Assembly (NCBI GenBank): GCA_964644705.1
Contig: CAZXYF010000001.1
Span: 3,863 to 67,862, forward strand
Source: CAZXYF01 sp964644705
Lineage (GTDB): Bacteria; Planctomycetota; Brocadiia; SM23-32
DNA length: 64,000 bases
Direction of reading: 5' to 3'
Below the pieces are notes generated by a model. That model did not search any database. It worked only from the letters and a program-made list of their open reading frames with translations, and was not told the origin of the DNA. Both the position numbers and the translations under genes were made by a program. This document shows positions 1 through 10,059 of the stretch, piece after piece (within the stretch, counting starts at the first letter, position 1; every line of letters starts with the position of its first letter).

Positions 1-142
1 TATGGTTTCCGGGTGATAATGAGACCGGAGTAGAAGTAGCGTGTTCGGCGTGTGGACTGGTTTGATCGGAGCGCAACGGTGGATGTTTTGGTTGCAGGTG
101 GAATTGTAGCGGGGTAGGTGCGGGGGTGTGACCGGCCAGAAG

Positions 143-171
143 TTGACAAAAATGGGCACATAACGTATTAT
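143..171 (+). promoter_or_regulatory. sigma70 promoter of tRNA-Ser
   Basis: TTGACA (143-148) is followed after 17 bases by TATTAT (166-171), a near-consensus housekeeping promoter. Transcription would start about 25-30 bases before the tRNA. Bases 1-142 upstream show no complete gene; a short open frame that runs in from the window edge and stops near base 65 is too short to assign. Confidence 0.8.
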
Positions 172-202
172 CTTAATTCGCAATGATAGCTATTTATGTC
201 GC

Positions 203-297
<95 letters not shown>

Positions 298-306
298 AAA
301 CTTCTG

Positions 307-340
307 GGCCTGGAATGAAACGTTCCGGGCCTTTTTCTTT
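307..340 (+). terminator. intrinsic terminator of tRNA-Ser
   Basis: A hairpin with arms GGCCTGGAA and TTCCGGGCC is followed by TTTTTCTTTTT. It ends the tRNA-Ser transcript. Confidence 0.85.
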
Positions 341-554
341 TTAATGGCGCCGGTGTTTGAGCTTCGGGTGAGAAGCATTGTCCGGGGAGAGATGCATCCT
401 TGCGCCCCGAATTTCCGTAAGCGGCAAGCAGGGGGAATACAGTCCGTTCACGTGGTCGTTACCATGCGCTCCAGGGGGACAGATTTGGCACTGGCCTTAT
501 ACAACAGCTAAGTCATGTCTGTCCAAAACAGCGAATTGGCGGGAGGGATTCGGT

Positions 555-2624
555 TTATTGATCGTCCGCCGGGACTTCATCGGTTTCGGACTGCCGTTCT
601 GTTTGTTCCGGAGTCTGCTCAGCTGTTTCCTCCTCCTCCTCCGGTTTCTCGTCTTTTTCCCCCTCTTCCTCTCCGTCTTCCAGAAGTGCGCGGTGGTGTT
701 CCACTTCGATACCATACGGTTCGAGGATGTTTCTGAGCTCATCCTCTTCAAGCACCTCTTTTTCGGTCAGTGCTTCCGCAACGGCGTCAAGTGCTTCACG
801 ATGTTCGGACAGCAGGGAATATGCTCGGTCATGCGCCTGGCAGACAATTTCTTTGACCGCCTGATCCATTTTGCGATTGGTTTCTTCGCTCCACGGTTTC
901 CCCAGGAATGCCTGTTGCCCATCCTGATCGCCGCGGTCTCGTGGGTAGCTTACAGGGCCGATATCTTCGCTCATCCCGTAATCCTGCACCATTTGGCGGG
1001 CCATATCGGTGGCCTTGGCCAGATCGTCGGAGGCGCCGGTTGAGATCTCATCGAAAACGACTTCCTCGGCGCACCGCCCACCCAGCATGACGGCGAGGCG
1101 GTCGATGAGCTCGTGTTTACGCAGCAGATATCGATCTTCCTGCGGCATCTGCATTGTGAAGCCCAGCCCTGCGACGCCCCGGGCCACCATACTCACTTTA
1201 CGTACTGGATCTGCGCCGGGAACGAGAGAGGCAATCAGGGCATGTCCGGTTTCATGGTGCGCAACAATCTCTTTCTCCTCGTCGTTCATGAGGCGATTGC
1301 TGCGTTCCAATCCCGCCACGACCCGTTCTATCGAATCCTGCAGCTCCCGGGTCTCAACGGCGTCTTTATCCCGACGCGCCGCCAGCAAAGCCGCTTCATT
1401 CACGAGATTGGCCAGGTCGGAGCCGACAAAGCCAGATGTCATGGCAGCGATCTTATGCAGGTCCACCTCGTCGGCCAGCTTTACCTCTTTGGTGTGAAGT
1501 TTGAGGATCTCCTCCCGTCCCTTCAGGTCGGGTCGTGGAACGCTTATTTGTCGATCAAAACGGCCTGCACGAAGCAGGGCGGGGTCCAGCATTCCCGGCC
1601 GGTTGGTTGCTCCAAGGAGGATGATACCTTTTGTCGGTTCGAAGCCGTCCATTTGTACCAGCAGGGCATTGAGGGTTTGTTCACGTTCTTCATGTCCGCC
1701 CATCATCCCGCCGCCCCTGGCTTTTCCGAGTGCATCGAGTTCATCGATGAAGATGATGCAGGGCGCCTGTTGGTCGGCTTGTTTGAACAGATCGCGCACT
1801 CGTGCGGCCCCCACACCAACGAACATCTCGACGAAGTCAGATCCGCTGAGGCTGAAGAAGGGAACGTCGGCCTCACCGGCCACGGCTCGCGCCAGCAGGG
1901 TTTTTCCGGTTCCAGGTTCTCCGACAAGAAGAACCCCTTTGGGGATGCTGCCACCCAGCCGCGTGAACTTTTTGGGGTTTTGCAAAAATTCCACGACCTC
2001 CTGGAGCTCTTCTTTACATTCCTCAATTCCCGCAACGTCGTCAAAAGTGGCGTCCCCCTCTTTTTTGACGAACATTTTGGCCTGCGACTGAGCAAAGTTC
2101 ATCATGCCACCGGCATTGCTCATCCGTGAAAATAAAAACCTCCACAGCAGGAAAATACCAACGATGGGGAGTATCCAGAAGAAGATCAGAGTCTGCCACT
2201 GATCCGAATCCTCCCGGTATTGTACGTCCGCATCGTCCAACAATTTATAAATCTGATCATCTTTATGTGACCATACGGTATGGAACTTAATGGTGGAGGC
2301 TTTACTGACCTGGACTTTGCGACTTTGTGTTGTCGTTACCTTGACCGGCGTACCGTCGGGTCGATGTTGCTTCAATACGCCATAGATCTCATCAGGTTTC
2401 AGGACACATTTTTGGACGCTGCTGTTTTTAACGAGCCGCCTGAATTCGCCGTAGCCAATCTGCAGGCGATCCTCTCGTGTGGCCGCCCAATAAATAACGG
2501 CGACCAGAAGTGCACCCAGGAGGATATACCAGAACGGGAACGACTTTTGCTGCTGATCCTGCGGAGGGGGCTCGTTGGGGCCGCCCGGAGTGTTTGGGCC
2601 ACCGCCTCGGGGATTTGGAGACAT
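555..2624 (-). CDS. ftsH: ATP-dependent zinc metalloprotease FtsH
   Basis: Membrane-anchored AAA+ protease (689 aa) that degrades misfolded membrane proteins and regulatory proteins. Two membrane segments (about residues 31-48 and 146-165) flank a periplasmic domain. Walker A is GEPGTGKT (235-242), Walker B is IIFIDE (290-295), the second region of homology follows, and the zinc motif is HETGH (457-461). The N-terminus is Pro/Gly-rich. The C-terminal tail of about 40 residues is strongly acidic, longer than in E. coli FtsH. The gene has its own upstream promoter and appears monocistronic. All catalytic motifs are intact, so the assignment is firm. Confidence 0.97.
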   Translation of the reverse strand: MSPNPRGGGPNTPGGPNEPPPQDQQQKSFPFWYILLGALLVAVIYWAATREDRLQIGYGEFRRLVKNSSVQKCVLKPDEIYGVLKQHRPDGTPVKVTTTQSRKVQVSKASTIKFHTVWSHKDDQIYKLLDDADVQYREDSDQWQTLIFFWILPIVGIFLLWRFLFSRMSNAGGMMNFAQSQAKMFVKKEGDATFDDVAGIEECKEELQEVVEFLQNPKKFTRLGGSIPKGVLLVGEPGTGKTLLARAVAGEADVPFFSLSGSDFVEMFVGVGAARVRDLFKQADQQAPCIIFIDELDALGKARGGGMMGGHEEREQTLNALLVQMDGFEPTKGIILLGATNRPGMLDPALLRAGRFDRQISVPRPDLKGREEILKLHTKEVKLADEVDLHKIAAMTSGFVGSDLANLVNEAALLAARRDKDAVETRELQDSIERVVAGLERSNRLMNDEEKEIVAHHETGHALIASLVPGADPVRKVSMVARGVAGLGFTMQMPQEDRYLLRKHELIDRLAVMLGGRCAEEVVFDEISTGASDDLAKATDMARQMVQDYGMSEDIGPVSYPRDRGDQDGQQAFLGKPWSEETNRKMDQAVKEIVCQAHDRAYSLLSEHREALDAVAEALTEKEVLEEDELRNILEPYGIEVEHHRALLEDGEEEGEKDEKPEEEEETAEQTPEQTERQSETDEVPADDQ

Positions 2625-2830
2625 CGGATATGGTTCCTTTCAGCTAAGCTCTATCAAAGTAGAAGTTTACTGCTGGCAGGTTGGTGCGTTTTACGCTTCC
2701 CCCGCGCCGTGAAATCAAAATCGTCTCGTGCCGGATACCGGCGACATAGTTCCGGAAGCGGGATCGCAATATTTTGCCAGAGCGGGAAACAAACAGGGGA
2801 GGAATAATTGCATCATCCTGACCTGCATAC

Positions 2831-2859
2831 ATTATACATGCACGTGCCCGGCTGACCAA
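2831..2859 (-). promoter_or_regulatory. putative promoter of ftsH
   Basis: On the minus strand TTGGTC (2854-2859) is followed after 17 bases by a perfect TATAAT (2831-2836). The predicted transcript start near 2824 leaves about 200 bases of leader before the ftsH ATG. Together with the promoter at 2922-2949 this fills the divergent intergenic region 2625-3006, where I see no other gene. Confidence 0.55.
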
Positions 2860-2921
2860 TCGAGAGCGCCTGTGGTATAAGATTTGTCACGAATCAGGTC
2901 CTTGCAAAGGCGTTTTCCGGG

Positions 2922-2949
2922 TTGACAGATCCGGACGCGTGGGTATTCT
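2922..2949 (+). promoter_or_regulatory. sigma70 promoter of prepilin-like gene
   Basis: TTGACA (2922-2927), a 16-base spacer and TATTCT (2944-2949) lie about 60 bases before the ATG at 3007. The gene is followed by its own terminator, so this promoter probably drives a single-gene transcript. Confidence 0.7.
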
Positions 2950-3006
2950 GAAAATAGTAATGATGCATGTATTATTACTTTTCTTCTGTTATGGGAGAGT
3001 GGTCTT

Positions 3007-3699
3007 ATGCGTTATCGTTTCACTCTGGTGGAGTTGTTAGTTGTAATCTCTATTATATCTATTCTCGCTGCAATGTTGATGCCCGCCCTGCAGGGCGCGC
3101 GCAAGAGAGCCTACCAGGCCAGTTGCCAAAGCAACGTTCGGCAGGTGGGTATTGGTATGACCTCTTACCGTACTGATCACAATCAGAATTGGCCATCGGG
3201 CAGTACATCCGGAGATTGGGACGTGCAGAGTCAGGAGGCTCTGAACGAAATCAGCTCCGATTACGTGAACAGTGGAGAAGTATTTAATTGTCCGGCAAAA
3301 AGCCGTGGTGATGCCGTGGGAAGTAGTGATAATCTGCAGACGGATAACATCGACTACGTCTACGGTACCAATGGCTCGAACCTCGCCCAGATGAGCGTGA
3401 TTTACGCCGATGCCGTTGGGGGGAGTAACTACAATGACGGAACCACGCCGCTAGACGGCAGCGGCAATCTTGACTGGAGTCTCGTCACCAATGGGAACGC
3501 GAGGCAATACATCAACCACGTGACCGGGGCGAACGCTTTGTTCGTCGATACCCATGTTGAATATCTGACGGTCGTGGATGATGGATCCGGTGATCCGGCG
3601 GGGGTCAGTAACGCTGACCTGATTGCCAGTGACACCGATATCTACACGGTGAACCCCGGAGCTAATTCACTGGATGACGCCCGTCTGGAAACCAACTAA
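3007..3699 (+). CDS. prepilin-like protein, H-X9-DG family
   Basis: A 230-aa secreted pseudopilin-like protein. The N-terminus carries the prepilin methylation signal FTLVE (residues 5-9) and one hydrophobic helix to about residue 27, so a PilD-type peptidase should process it. The C-terminal half has H171, nine residues, then D181-T182, a variant of the H-X9-DG signature of this family, which is greatly expanded in Planctomycetes, Lentisphaerae and Kiritimatiellae. GGGAGAG lies just upstream of the ATG. Family function is not established; a cell-surface or secretion pseudopilin role is inferred. A related gene lies at 10618-11621. Confidence 0.85.
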   Translation: MRYRFTLVELLVVISIISILAAMLMPALQGARKRAYQASCQSNVRQVGIGMTSYRTDHNQNWPSGSTSGDWDVQSQEALNEISSDYVNSGEVFNCPAKSRGDAVGSSDNLQTDNIDYVYGTNGSNLAQMSVIYADAVGGSNYNDGTTPLDGSGNLDWSLVTNGNARQYINHVTGANALFVDTHVEYLTVVDDGSGDPAGVSNADLIASDTDIYTVNPGANSLDDARLETN

Positions 3700-3721
3700 T
3701 TAGATTCCTCGCGCAGTAACC

Positions 3722-3762
3722 AGGTGGTTGCGGGTTACAGATGCCTGCAACCACCTTTTTTG
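3722..3762 (+). terminator. intrinsic terminator
   Basis: A 10-bp stem (AGGTGGTTGC/GCAACCACCT) with a GC-rich loop is followed by six T. It closes the prepilin-like gene transcript. Confidence 0.85.
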
Positions 3763-3865
3763 CGTTGGCGGGGAACACGAGAGTCCGTTCAGTTACCGGG
3801 AATCTCGTCCGTATCCGTTAAATGCCGCAAAACGATGTTAAATGATGTTGCGACCGTATCTGTTT

Positions 3866-3894
3866 GAAAAGGATACCGGAATTAGCCCTTCCGG
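3866..3894 (-). terminator. probable terminator of the ABC importer operon
   Basis: On the minus strand, a CCGGAA/TTCCGG hairpin (3876-3894) about 20 bases after the permease stop is followed by TATCCTTTTC. The stem is short and the T tract is interrupted, so efficiency is uncertain. Confidence 0.45.
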
Positions 3895-3913
3895 ATGCGG
3901 GTTACGCCCGGGA

Positions 3914-4930
3914 TCAAAATTCCCGTCGTGCCAGTAAAAACAGAAAAAACGGTCCACCGAGCATCGCCGTCAGCACTCCGACCGGCAACTCGGCCGGGGA
4001 AAGTATAGTGCGCGCAAACGTGTCGGCTATTACGAGAAACGTGCCACCGCCGAAGAAGGAACTGATAAACAGGGGACGATGGTCGGGGCCCAACAGGAGC
4101 CGGAACGCATGGGGCACGATGAGGCCGACAAATCCAATGGGTCCGGCAACGGAAACAACCGCGGCTGTCAGAGCGGAACCACCGATGAAGGCCGTGATTT
4201 GCACTTGAGTGACGTTGATGCCACGACCGCGCGCCAGTTCATCTCCGAAGGAGAGGTGATTGAGTTTTTCAACCTGGCACAGCAGAAGCGCAAGGGCCGG
4301 AAGCATGATCGGCAATACCGATGAAAGACTCCGATAACCCCGGATATCCAGCCCGCCCATCAACCACCTGTCCAGAGTGACCAATTTGCGAGGCGCAGCC
4401 ATATAACGCACGAACATGATGAGCGCGGAGCTGATCAGGGCCATCGTCACGCCGGCTAACAGCAGCTTCATGGTGGAGAAGTTTTCACGACGACGGGCAA
4501 GCAGGTAGATAACCCCCATCGCACACATAGATCCGATGAGGGCAAAAATCTGGACTGAGCTGAAACTGCCGATGCGGAACAGGCTGATGTCGAAAAAAAT
4601 AGCTGTTGCTGCCCCCAACGCTCCGCCGGCGGAAACCCCGAGCGTGTGGGGGGTTGCCAGTGGATTGCGCAGAAGTGCCTGAAACACCGCTCCGGCGATC
4701 GCCAGTGAGCCACCCGCAAGAAAGGCGAGAAGGATTCGTGGTGTACGTTGGTTCACCACTATCTCATAGCTGACGGGTGCGCCTTCCGCTCCAGCGCCAA
4801 ATGCCATCAGGATGTCCCGCAGATTCAATTGAACCGCGCCAAAAAGAAGGCAAACGCATGCTGCAAGCACGCTGCCCACAAGGAACACGGTCGTGAGTCC
4901 GATCAGTTTTTTTATGTTGAATGATGCCAT
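3914..4930 (-). CDS. FecCD/BtuC-family ABC importer permease
   Basis: A 338-aa polytopic inner-membrane protein with the conserved FecCD features: an early RTPRILLAFLAGGSLAIAG-like segment, then RNPLATPHTLGVSAGG, and GPIGFVGLIVPHAFR near residue 270. These permeases work as dimers to import siderophore-iron, haem or cobalamin in a type II ABC importer. It is the last of three importer genes (binding protein, ATPase, permease), 65 bases after the ATPase gene. The substrate cannot be read from the sequence, and no cobalamin riboswitch was recognised upstream. Confidence 0.9.
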   Translation of the reverse strand: MASFNIKKLIGLTTVFLVGSVLAACVCLLFGAVQLNLRDILMAFGAGAEGAPVSYEIVVNQRTPRILLAFLAGGSLAIAGAVFQALLRNPLATPHTLGVSAGGALGAATAIFFDISLFRIGSFSSVQIFALIGSMCAMGVIYLLARRRENFSTMKLLLAGVTMALISSALIMFVRYMAAPRKLVTLDRWLMGGLDIRGYRSLSSVLPIMLPALALLLCQVEKLNHLSFGDELARGRGINVTQVQITAFIGGSALTAAVVSVAGPIGFVGLIVPHAFRLLLGPDHRPLFISSFFGGGTFLVIADTFARTILSPAELPVGVLTAMLGGPFFLFLLARREF

Positions 4931-4995
4931 AAAAACCGCAAAATAAAACTATGGAGAGCAATACTTCGTCCGCCGTTGCACGTCCCAATTTATCC

Positions 4996-5859
4996 TCATC
5001 CCTTCGGCGCTGTCGAATCACCACCAGCAGTCGGGCGGGTATCTGATTCAGACGGTGGATTTTTAACGGCGCGCGTTTTTCGCCCCAGGACCAGAACCAT
5101 GGGATGTTCCGTGACCGGGTGGGGGACAATCCGCACGGACGTGCCGTACGTTTCGCCGATCAGTGTTTCGTCCATCACTTCCGACGGAGGCCCGGCGCAC
5201 GCCAGTGTTCCGTCGCTCAGTAAGGCGAGCCTGTCGCAGAATTGACTCGCCATGTTGAGATCGTGAGTCACTACAACAACGGCGATATTCCGCCGCGACA
5301 GCGACCACAGAAGGTCCGCGATATGCGATTTGTGGTGGATGTCCAGTGCTGCGCTGGGCTCATCAAGCAACATTACATCGGGTTCCTGAGCCAGGACGCT
5401 GGCCACCAGCACGCGTTGTTTTTCGCCACCGGAGAGGGTGGAGAAATATCGATCGGCCAGCTCATCACATTCGGTTTCGTGCAGCACATTATTTACCACC
5501 TGTTCATCCGTGTCGCTGAGCAATCCGAACGCTCCCTGGTATGGGAATCGACCCTGGGCCACCACTTCATGCACTTTATACTGAAAAGAAGATTCGGGGT
5601 TCTGCGGCAGAAAGGCAATTTTGCGGGCCAGTTCGCGTCGTCGATAGTTCTGAAGATCCCGTCCCGACACCCGGATTGTGCCCTCACCGGGCTGGAGGAT
5701 ACCGGCCATCAGACGCAGAAGCGTACTCTTACCCGAGCCGTTCGGTCCCACGATCCCCAGCATTGTTCCTTCCCGCGCCTGCAGACTGATATCATGCAGC
5801 TGAAAATCATCGTCGTCATATTGAAAACAGCACTGTTGAACGGAGAGGTTGTTAGGCAT
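4996..5859 (-). CDS. ABC importer ATP-binding protein (FecE/BtuD type)
   Basis: A 287-aa cytoplasmic ATPase. Walker A is GPNGSGKST (38-46), the Q-loop glutamine is near 86, the signature is LSGGEKQRV (142-150), Walker B is VMLLDEP (162-168) and the switch histidine is H199. The closest recognisable relatives are ATPases of iron-chelate and cobalamin importers. It starts 8 bases after the binding-protein stop codon, which suggests translational coupling. The last 30 residues are a polar tail beyond the ABC core. Confidence 0.92.
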   Translation of the reverse strand: MPNNLSVQQCCFQYDDDDFQLHDISLQAREGTMLGIVGPNGSGKSTLLRLMAGILQPGEGTIRVSGRDLQNYRRRELARKIAFLPQNPESSFQYKVHEVVAQGRFPYQGAFGLLSDTDEQVVNNVLHETECDELADRYFSTLSGGEKQRVLVASVLAQEPDVMLLDEPSAALDIHHKSHIADLLWSLSRRNIAVVVVTHDLNMASQFCDRLALLSDGTLACAGPPSEVMDETLIGETYGTSVRIVPHPVTEHPMVLVLGRKTRAVKNPPSESDTRPTAGGDSTAPKG

Positions 5860-5866
5860 GATTCAC

Positions 5867-6790
5867 TTATTTTGTGTTTTCAGGTGGATGGAGTTTCTTG
5901 GCGATAGCCCGGGCAAGTTCCGTTATGCGGGATCCCGGTATCAGCGCGTAGTCTTTGCTGATGACGTGGATGCGATCCCGTTTAACGGCGGGGAGAACCG
6001 ACATCTGCGACCAGGTTCGACGGATGCGTTCACGTTTCGCGGGGCCCATCATTCCCTTTCCACGTAGCTCCAGAATAGCCTCAGGACGTCGTTCGGCCAG
6101 GATTTCCTTGTTGATTGTTCTATAATCCTCCGAGAGATCACTGAACACATTCTTGCCGCCGGCGATTCGTAAAATGTCCGCCAGAAAGGTGTCCGGTCCA
6201 ATGGTGGTGAGATTTTGCAGGCTGCCGGGGGCCCGCCCGATTACAACGAAAGTTTCTACGCGGGGGCGGGATTGCACTCGCGTATGGATTGCACGCAACC
6301 TGTTTTTGATCCGTTGTTTGAGTGCCTGAGCCCTACCGGGGCAGCCAAATACGTCGCCGAGTCGATCCAGGGCTGAATAGATGGCTTCGAGATCGGCGAG
6401 ATTGAGTGTTATGCAGGGAATGTCTTTAGCCCTGGCAAACGACTGCACCTTTTTGGCCAGCCCCTGGGTCACGATCAGATCCGGTTGCAGTTGGGCAATG
6501 CGCTCAAAATTGGGGTTTACAAACCCGCCGCATCGGGGCAGATCCTGCGCTTCGAGCGGAAAGACAGTATGGTGACTGACCCCCACGACCCGATTACCCG
6601 CCCCCAGGGCAAAGGTCCATTCCGTAACGGAGGGGGACATGCAGATGATGCGTTTTGGCCCTCTGCTGCTTCCCGCATCCTGTTCCGGGCCCTTCCTTTC
6701 AGCTTTTGGGCCAATGAGCAAAGACAGGCTTATACCGAGGGCCCCGGCCACAATCATCATAGCAACGGTTTTCCACGGGAGGTTCTTCAT
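5867..6790 (-). CDS. periplasmic substrate-binding protein (BtuF/FepB type)
   Basis: A 307-aa protein of the periplasmic binding protein family used for iron chelates and vitamin B12. It has an N-terminal hydrophobic segment and the typical start of the fold, RIICMSPSVTEWTFALG. No lipobox cysteine is seen, so it is either soluble or held by an uncleaved anchor. The ATG at 6790 is preferred over upstream ATG codons because GGGAGTGAGGGG lies just before it and it follows the preceding stop by 4 bases. It is probably co-transcribed with the Nfn gene, which hints at iron supply for Fe-S enzymes, though this is inference. Confidence 0.88.
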   Translation of the reverse strand: MKNLPWKTVAMMIVAGALGISLSLLIGPKAERKGPEQDAGSSRGPKRIICMSPSVTEWTFALGAGNRVVGVSHHTVFPLEAQDLPRCGGFVNPNFERIAQLQPDLIVTQGLAKKVQSFARAKDIPCITLNLADLEAIYSALDRLGDVFGCPGRAQALKQRIKNRLRAIHTRVQSRPRVETFVVIGRAPGSLQNLTTIGPDTFLADILRIAGGKNVFSDLSEDYRTINKEILAERRPEAILELRGKGMMGPAKRERIRRTWSQMSVLPAVKRDRIHVISKDYALIPGSRITELARAIAKKLHPPENTK

Positions 6791-6794
6791 CCCC

Positions 6795-9080
6795 TCACTC
6801 CCGCAGATCTTCATCGATGGCGTGAGCGGCATCTTTTCCGGCCCCCATGGCCTGGATGACCGTCGCCGCCCCCGTCACGATATCGCCGCCCGCATAGACT
6901 CTGTCCAGGCTGGTCCGGCCCGTCCCCGGTTCGGTGGCAATAGTTCCCCAGTCGGTGACTTCCAATCCGTCCGTTGTCTGAGGAATGAGGGGGTGGGGAC
7001 GATTCCCAAAAGCGACGATAACCATATCGACATCCATTTCAAACTCAGAATCATCGATGGGAATGGGGCGGGGCCGTCCGTCGGACCCGGGTTCGCCCAG
7101 TTCCATATTGATGCATTCCATGCCCGTAACCCAGCGATCCTCATCGCCCAGGATACGCGTTGGATTGGTCAACCATTTGAACTCGATGCCTTCCTCCACG
7201 GCATGTTCCAGTTCCGCGTCCCGCGCGGGAGATTCGTTTTCGGAGCGGCGATACACGATCGTCACTTCCTCGGCCCCGAGACGTTTGGCCGTGCGGGCGG
7301 AGTCCATGGCGACATTGCCTCCGCCCAGCACCGCAACGCGCGGTTTTATCATGACCGGCGTTTTATACTGATCATCGTAGGCTTTCATCAGATTGACCCG
7401 TGTGAGGTATTCGTTTGCACTGAATACGCCGTTCAAGTTTTCACCGGGAATGTTGGCCATCCGTGGTAGGCCCGCTCCTGACCCGATGAAGACCGCTTCG
7501 AACCCTTCGTCGAAGAGGTCGTCAATGGTGGCTGTCTTTCCAACCACAAAATTCAACCGCAATTCAGCTCCCAGAGATTTCACAAATTCCACTTCCTGAG
7601 AGACAATTTCTTTCGGGAGCCGGAATTCCGGGATGCCATACGATAGAACGCCTCCCGGTTTATGCAGCGCCTCATGAATGACGGGTTTGTAGCCCAACCG
7701 GGCCAACTCGCCTGCTGCACTGAGTCCCGCGGGACCGCTTCCCACGATAGCTATGCTTTTGTTTTTAGTGGTGTCACAGACGGGTTGTTCCGACGGGCCG
7801 GACTCGCGATCATAATCGGCCACGAAACGTTCCAGGTTGCCGATGGCGACGGGGTCGCCTTTCCTTCCCACCACGCAGTTCGCCTCGCACTGTTCCTCCT
7901 GCGGGCACACCCGGCCGCAGACGGCCGGTAAGGCGTTATCTTCTTTGATCAGTTCGGCGGCGCTGTGGAATTTCCGATCGGCGACTAACTGGATAAACTC
8001 GGGAATCTTTATCCCCACGGGGCAGCCGTCCACGCATTTGGGGTTCCTGCATTGCAGGCATCGTTCGGCCTCCATGACGGCCTGATCCTCTTCCAACCCC
8101 AGCGGCACTTCTTCAAAGTTGCGTATTCGACCCTCAGCCGGTTGTTGTGGCATCACCTGGCGGGGAATGTCCATGGCGGAATCGGCTTCACGTCCGGCTT
8201 CAAGTTGTGCCTCCATCAGATCGGTGTGTTGCCGATCACATCCGTGAGCGGATTCATATTCAGGTATATCGCGTGCCTTCGGATCGTGCACGTACTGACC
8301 CAAACGCGCGGTCAATTCCTCGAAATCCACTTTATGGGCATCAAATTCGGGCCCATCCACACACGCAAACTTTGTTTCCCCGTCCACCGTGACACGGCAT
8401 CCTCCGCACATTCCTGTCCCGTCAAGCATGATGGGATTCAGGCTCACGATGGTTTTTATACCATCCGGACGGGTTAGATTCCCGACCGCTTTCATCAGCG
8501 GGACGGGGCCCACGGCATATACGCCGTCAATATCGCTATCAGCACCGATGATGTCTTCCAGAACTTCCGTTGGAAACCCCGGGTGTCCTCGCGAGCCGTC
8601 ATCCGTGGCTATTTTGAGCTCATCACAGGCTTCCTGCAGCTCATCTTCCAGGATGAGCCTGTCGGCCGTTCGGGCGCTGATAATGCCGGTAACGTGGTTG
8701 GAGAGGGGGTGGAGTGCCTTAGCGAGCGGCAGAATGAGAGCGATCCCCAGGCCACCTCCCAGACACACCACATGCTCGTATTCATGCAGTTCAGTGGGAT
8801 TCCCCAGCGGCCCAACCACATCCGGTATTTCATCGCCGGGTTCAAATTCCGCGAGATGTTCCGATGTTTCACCGACAACCTGATAAACGACGGTGATCGT
8901 CAGGTTGTCCCGGTCCGCTCCGGCGATAGTCAACGGTACTCTTTCGCCCGTTTCACTCAGACGCAAAACGACGAACTGACCGGGGCGTCGTTTCTGGCAT
9001 ATGCGGGGGGCATGAATACGGATACGATAAACATCGGCGGCGAGCTGTTCCTTCGTCACAATTTCATACATCTGTGCCAT
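6795..9080 (-). CDS. fused NfnA-NfnB: ferredoxin:NADP+ oxidoreductase, GltD-like
   Basis: A 761-aa fusion. About residues 1-280 form an NfnA/SudB-type FAD and NAD(P)-binding ferredoxin reductase with a [2Fe-2S] site in CGGC plus a later FAC. About residues 325-761 form an NfnB/GltD-type subunit with cysteine clusters CLQC...C..GCP and CGRVCP...C...C, an FAD site GSGPAGLSAAG and a second dinucleotide site VLGGGNVAMD. Separate NfnA and NfnB bifurcate electrons between NADH, ferredoxin and NADPH; a GltD role for the split glutamate synthase nearby is an alternative. The start at 9080 is chosen for the GGTGGA upstream; an ATG at 9095 is possible. Confidence 0.88.
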   Translation of the reverse strand: MAQMYEIVTKEQLAADVYRIRIHAPRICQKRRPGQFVVLRLSETGERVPLTIAGADRDNLTITVVYQVVGETSEHLAEFEPGDEIPDVVGPLGNPTELHEYEHVVCLGGGLGIALILPLAKALHPLSNHVTGIISARTADRLILEDELQEACDELKIATDDGSRGHPGFPTEVLEDIIGADSDIDGVYAVGPVPLMKAVGNLTRPDGIKTIVSLNPIMLDGTGMCGGCRVTVDGETKFACVDGPEFDAHKVDFEELTARLGQYVHDPKARDIPEYESAHGCDRQHTDLMEAQLEAGREADSAMDIPRQVMPQQPAEGRIRNFEEVPLGLEEDQAVMEAERCLQCRNPKCVDGCPVGIKIPEFIQLVADRKFHSAAELIKEDNALPAVCGRVCPQEEQCEANCVVGRKGDPVAIGNLERFVADYDRESGPSEQPVCDTTKNKSIAIVGSGPAGLSAAGELARLGYKPVIHEALHKPGGVLSYGIPEFRLPKEIVSQEVEFVKSLGAELRLNFVVGKTATIDDLFDEGFEAVFIGSGAGLPRMANIPGENLNGVFSANEYLTRVNLMKAYDDQYKTPVMIKPRVAVLGGGNVAMDSARTAKRLGAEEVTIVYRRSENESPARDAELEHAVEEGIEFKWLTNPTRILGDEDRWVTGMECINMELGEPGSDGRPRPIPIDDSEFEMDVDMVIVAFGNRPHPLIPQTTDGLEVTDWGTIATEPGTGRTSLDRVYAGGDIVTGAATVIQAMGAGKDAAHAIDEDLRE

Positions 9081-9141
9081 CGTACATTCCACCATGCTAC
9101 GGAGTTAAAGTCTGATCAGACTGAACATTATCATGCGGACA

Positions 9142-10059
9142 CTATGAAGCATACAGATCCCCATCCCCGTCGCTCGCTGGCTCAAGATGCACTATTGCAT
9201 CGATAACGTCGGGCCCCTCATCCAAAAGACGCTGTTTGACGGTTTCGGCGATTTCATGGCCGCGTGCCACGGGCAATTCATCATCGACGAGAACGTGTAA
9301 TGTCACAATGATGTGTCCTGCCAGGTATCGCGTTCGTACTCCGTGCACCTCATTCACGCCGGATGTCTGGCGAGCAATCTCTCGGATGGCCTCCAGCTCC
9401 CGTTCGCTGGCTCCAGCGTCCATGAGCTCCTTCAGAGCCGGCCAGACCACCGTCCAGCCGGACCACAGGATAAAAATAGATACGAACATGCCAGCCAGGT
9501 GATCCAGGAAGGCCCATTCCGGTAGCAGACGGGCAACCAGAACCGCCACAGCCACGGGCACGGAACTCAGGGCGTCCGTCCGGTGATGCAGGGCGTTAGC
9601 GACGACGGCCGAAGATTGAATGCGTTTCCCAACCTTCCGAGTCCATACGTAAAGCCCTTCTTTGCTGACGATGGACAGAACGGCCGCAGCCAGCGGAATC
9701 CAGCCGGGGGCCGTGTGATGGGGAATCTGCAGCGTTGACAGAGCATGATATGCAATACCGGCTCCCGCTGCAAGCAGGGCTACGCCTATCCCCGTCGTGA
9801 CCAGTGTTTCGATACGCTGGTGACCGTAGGGGTGGGAGGAATCGGGCGGTTTTGACCAGTATTGTGACCCCAGAAGGATTGAAACATCCGTTCCGGTATC
9901 GGACAGGCTGTGCACGCCATCGGCAAGAACCGCCTGGCTGTGACCGAGAGCCCCCGCCGCTATTTTTATCCCCGACAGTAGCAGGTTGGCACACAATCCC
10001 CACAGAGTAATCCGCCGGGTGTCTTCAATAACGGAATTGTCGGTATGTGGTGAACGCAT
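9142..10059 (-). CDS. cation diffusion facilitator family efflux protein
   Basis: About 305 aa, with membrane segments over the first 200 residues and a cytoplasmic metal-sensing domain at the end. Family hallmarks are LADGVHSLSDTGTD in the second helix and HPYGHQRIE between helices. It exports divalent metal ions (Zn, Fe, Mn, Co or Cd) by proton antiport. The start at 10059 is preferred for GGGA six bases upstream; a TTG at 10083 and an ATG at 10071 are in frame. It ends about 60 bases before the Nfn gene on the same strand, so it may head that operon. Confidence 0.88.
   Translation of the reverse strand: MRSPHTDNSVIEDTRRITLWGLCANLLLSGIKIAAGALGHSQAVLADGVHSLSDTGTDVSILLGSQYWSKPPDSSHPYGHQRIETLVTTGIGVALLAAGAGIAYHALSTLQIPHHTAPGWIPLAAAVLSIVSKEGLYVWTRKVGKRIQSSAVVANALHHRTDALSSVPVAVAVLVARLLPEWAFLDHLAGMFVSIFILWSGWTVVWPALKELMDAGASERELEAIREIARQTSGVNEVHGVRTRYLAGHIIVTLHVLVDDELPVARGHEIAETVKQRLLDEGPDVIDAIVHLEPASDGDGDLYAS

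Noticed and set aside
378..1043. Plus-strand open frame of 221 codons
   Set aside because: It is antisense to the well-supported ftsH gene and its translation has no domain features.
1113..2129. Plus-strand open frame of 338 codons opposite ftsH
   Set aside because: A shadow of the ftsH reading frame; its composition mirrors the antisense strand and no motif is present.
2644..2859. Minus-strand 71-codon frame upstream of ftsH
   Set aside because: It overlaps the predicted ftsH promoter and leader and has no ribosome-binding site or family match. A TilS remnant was considered but not supported.
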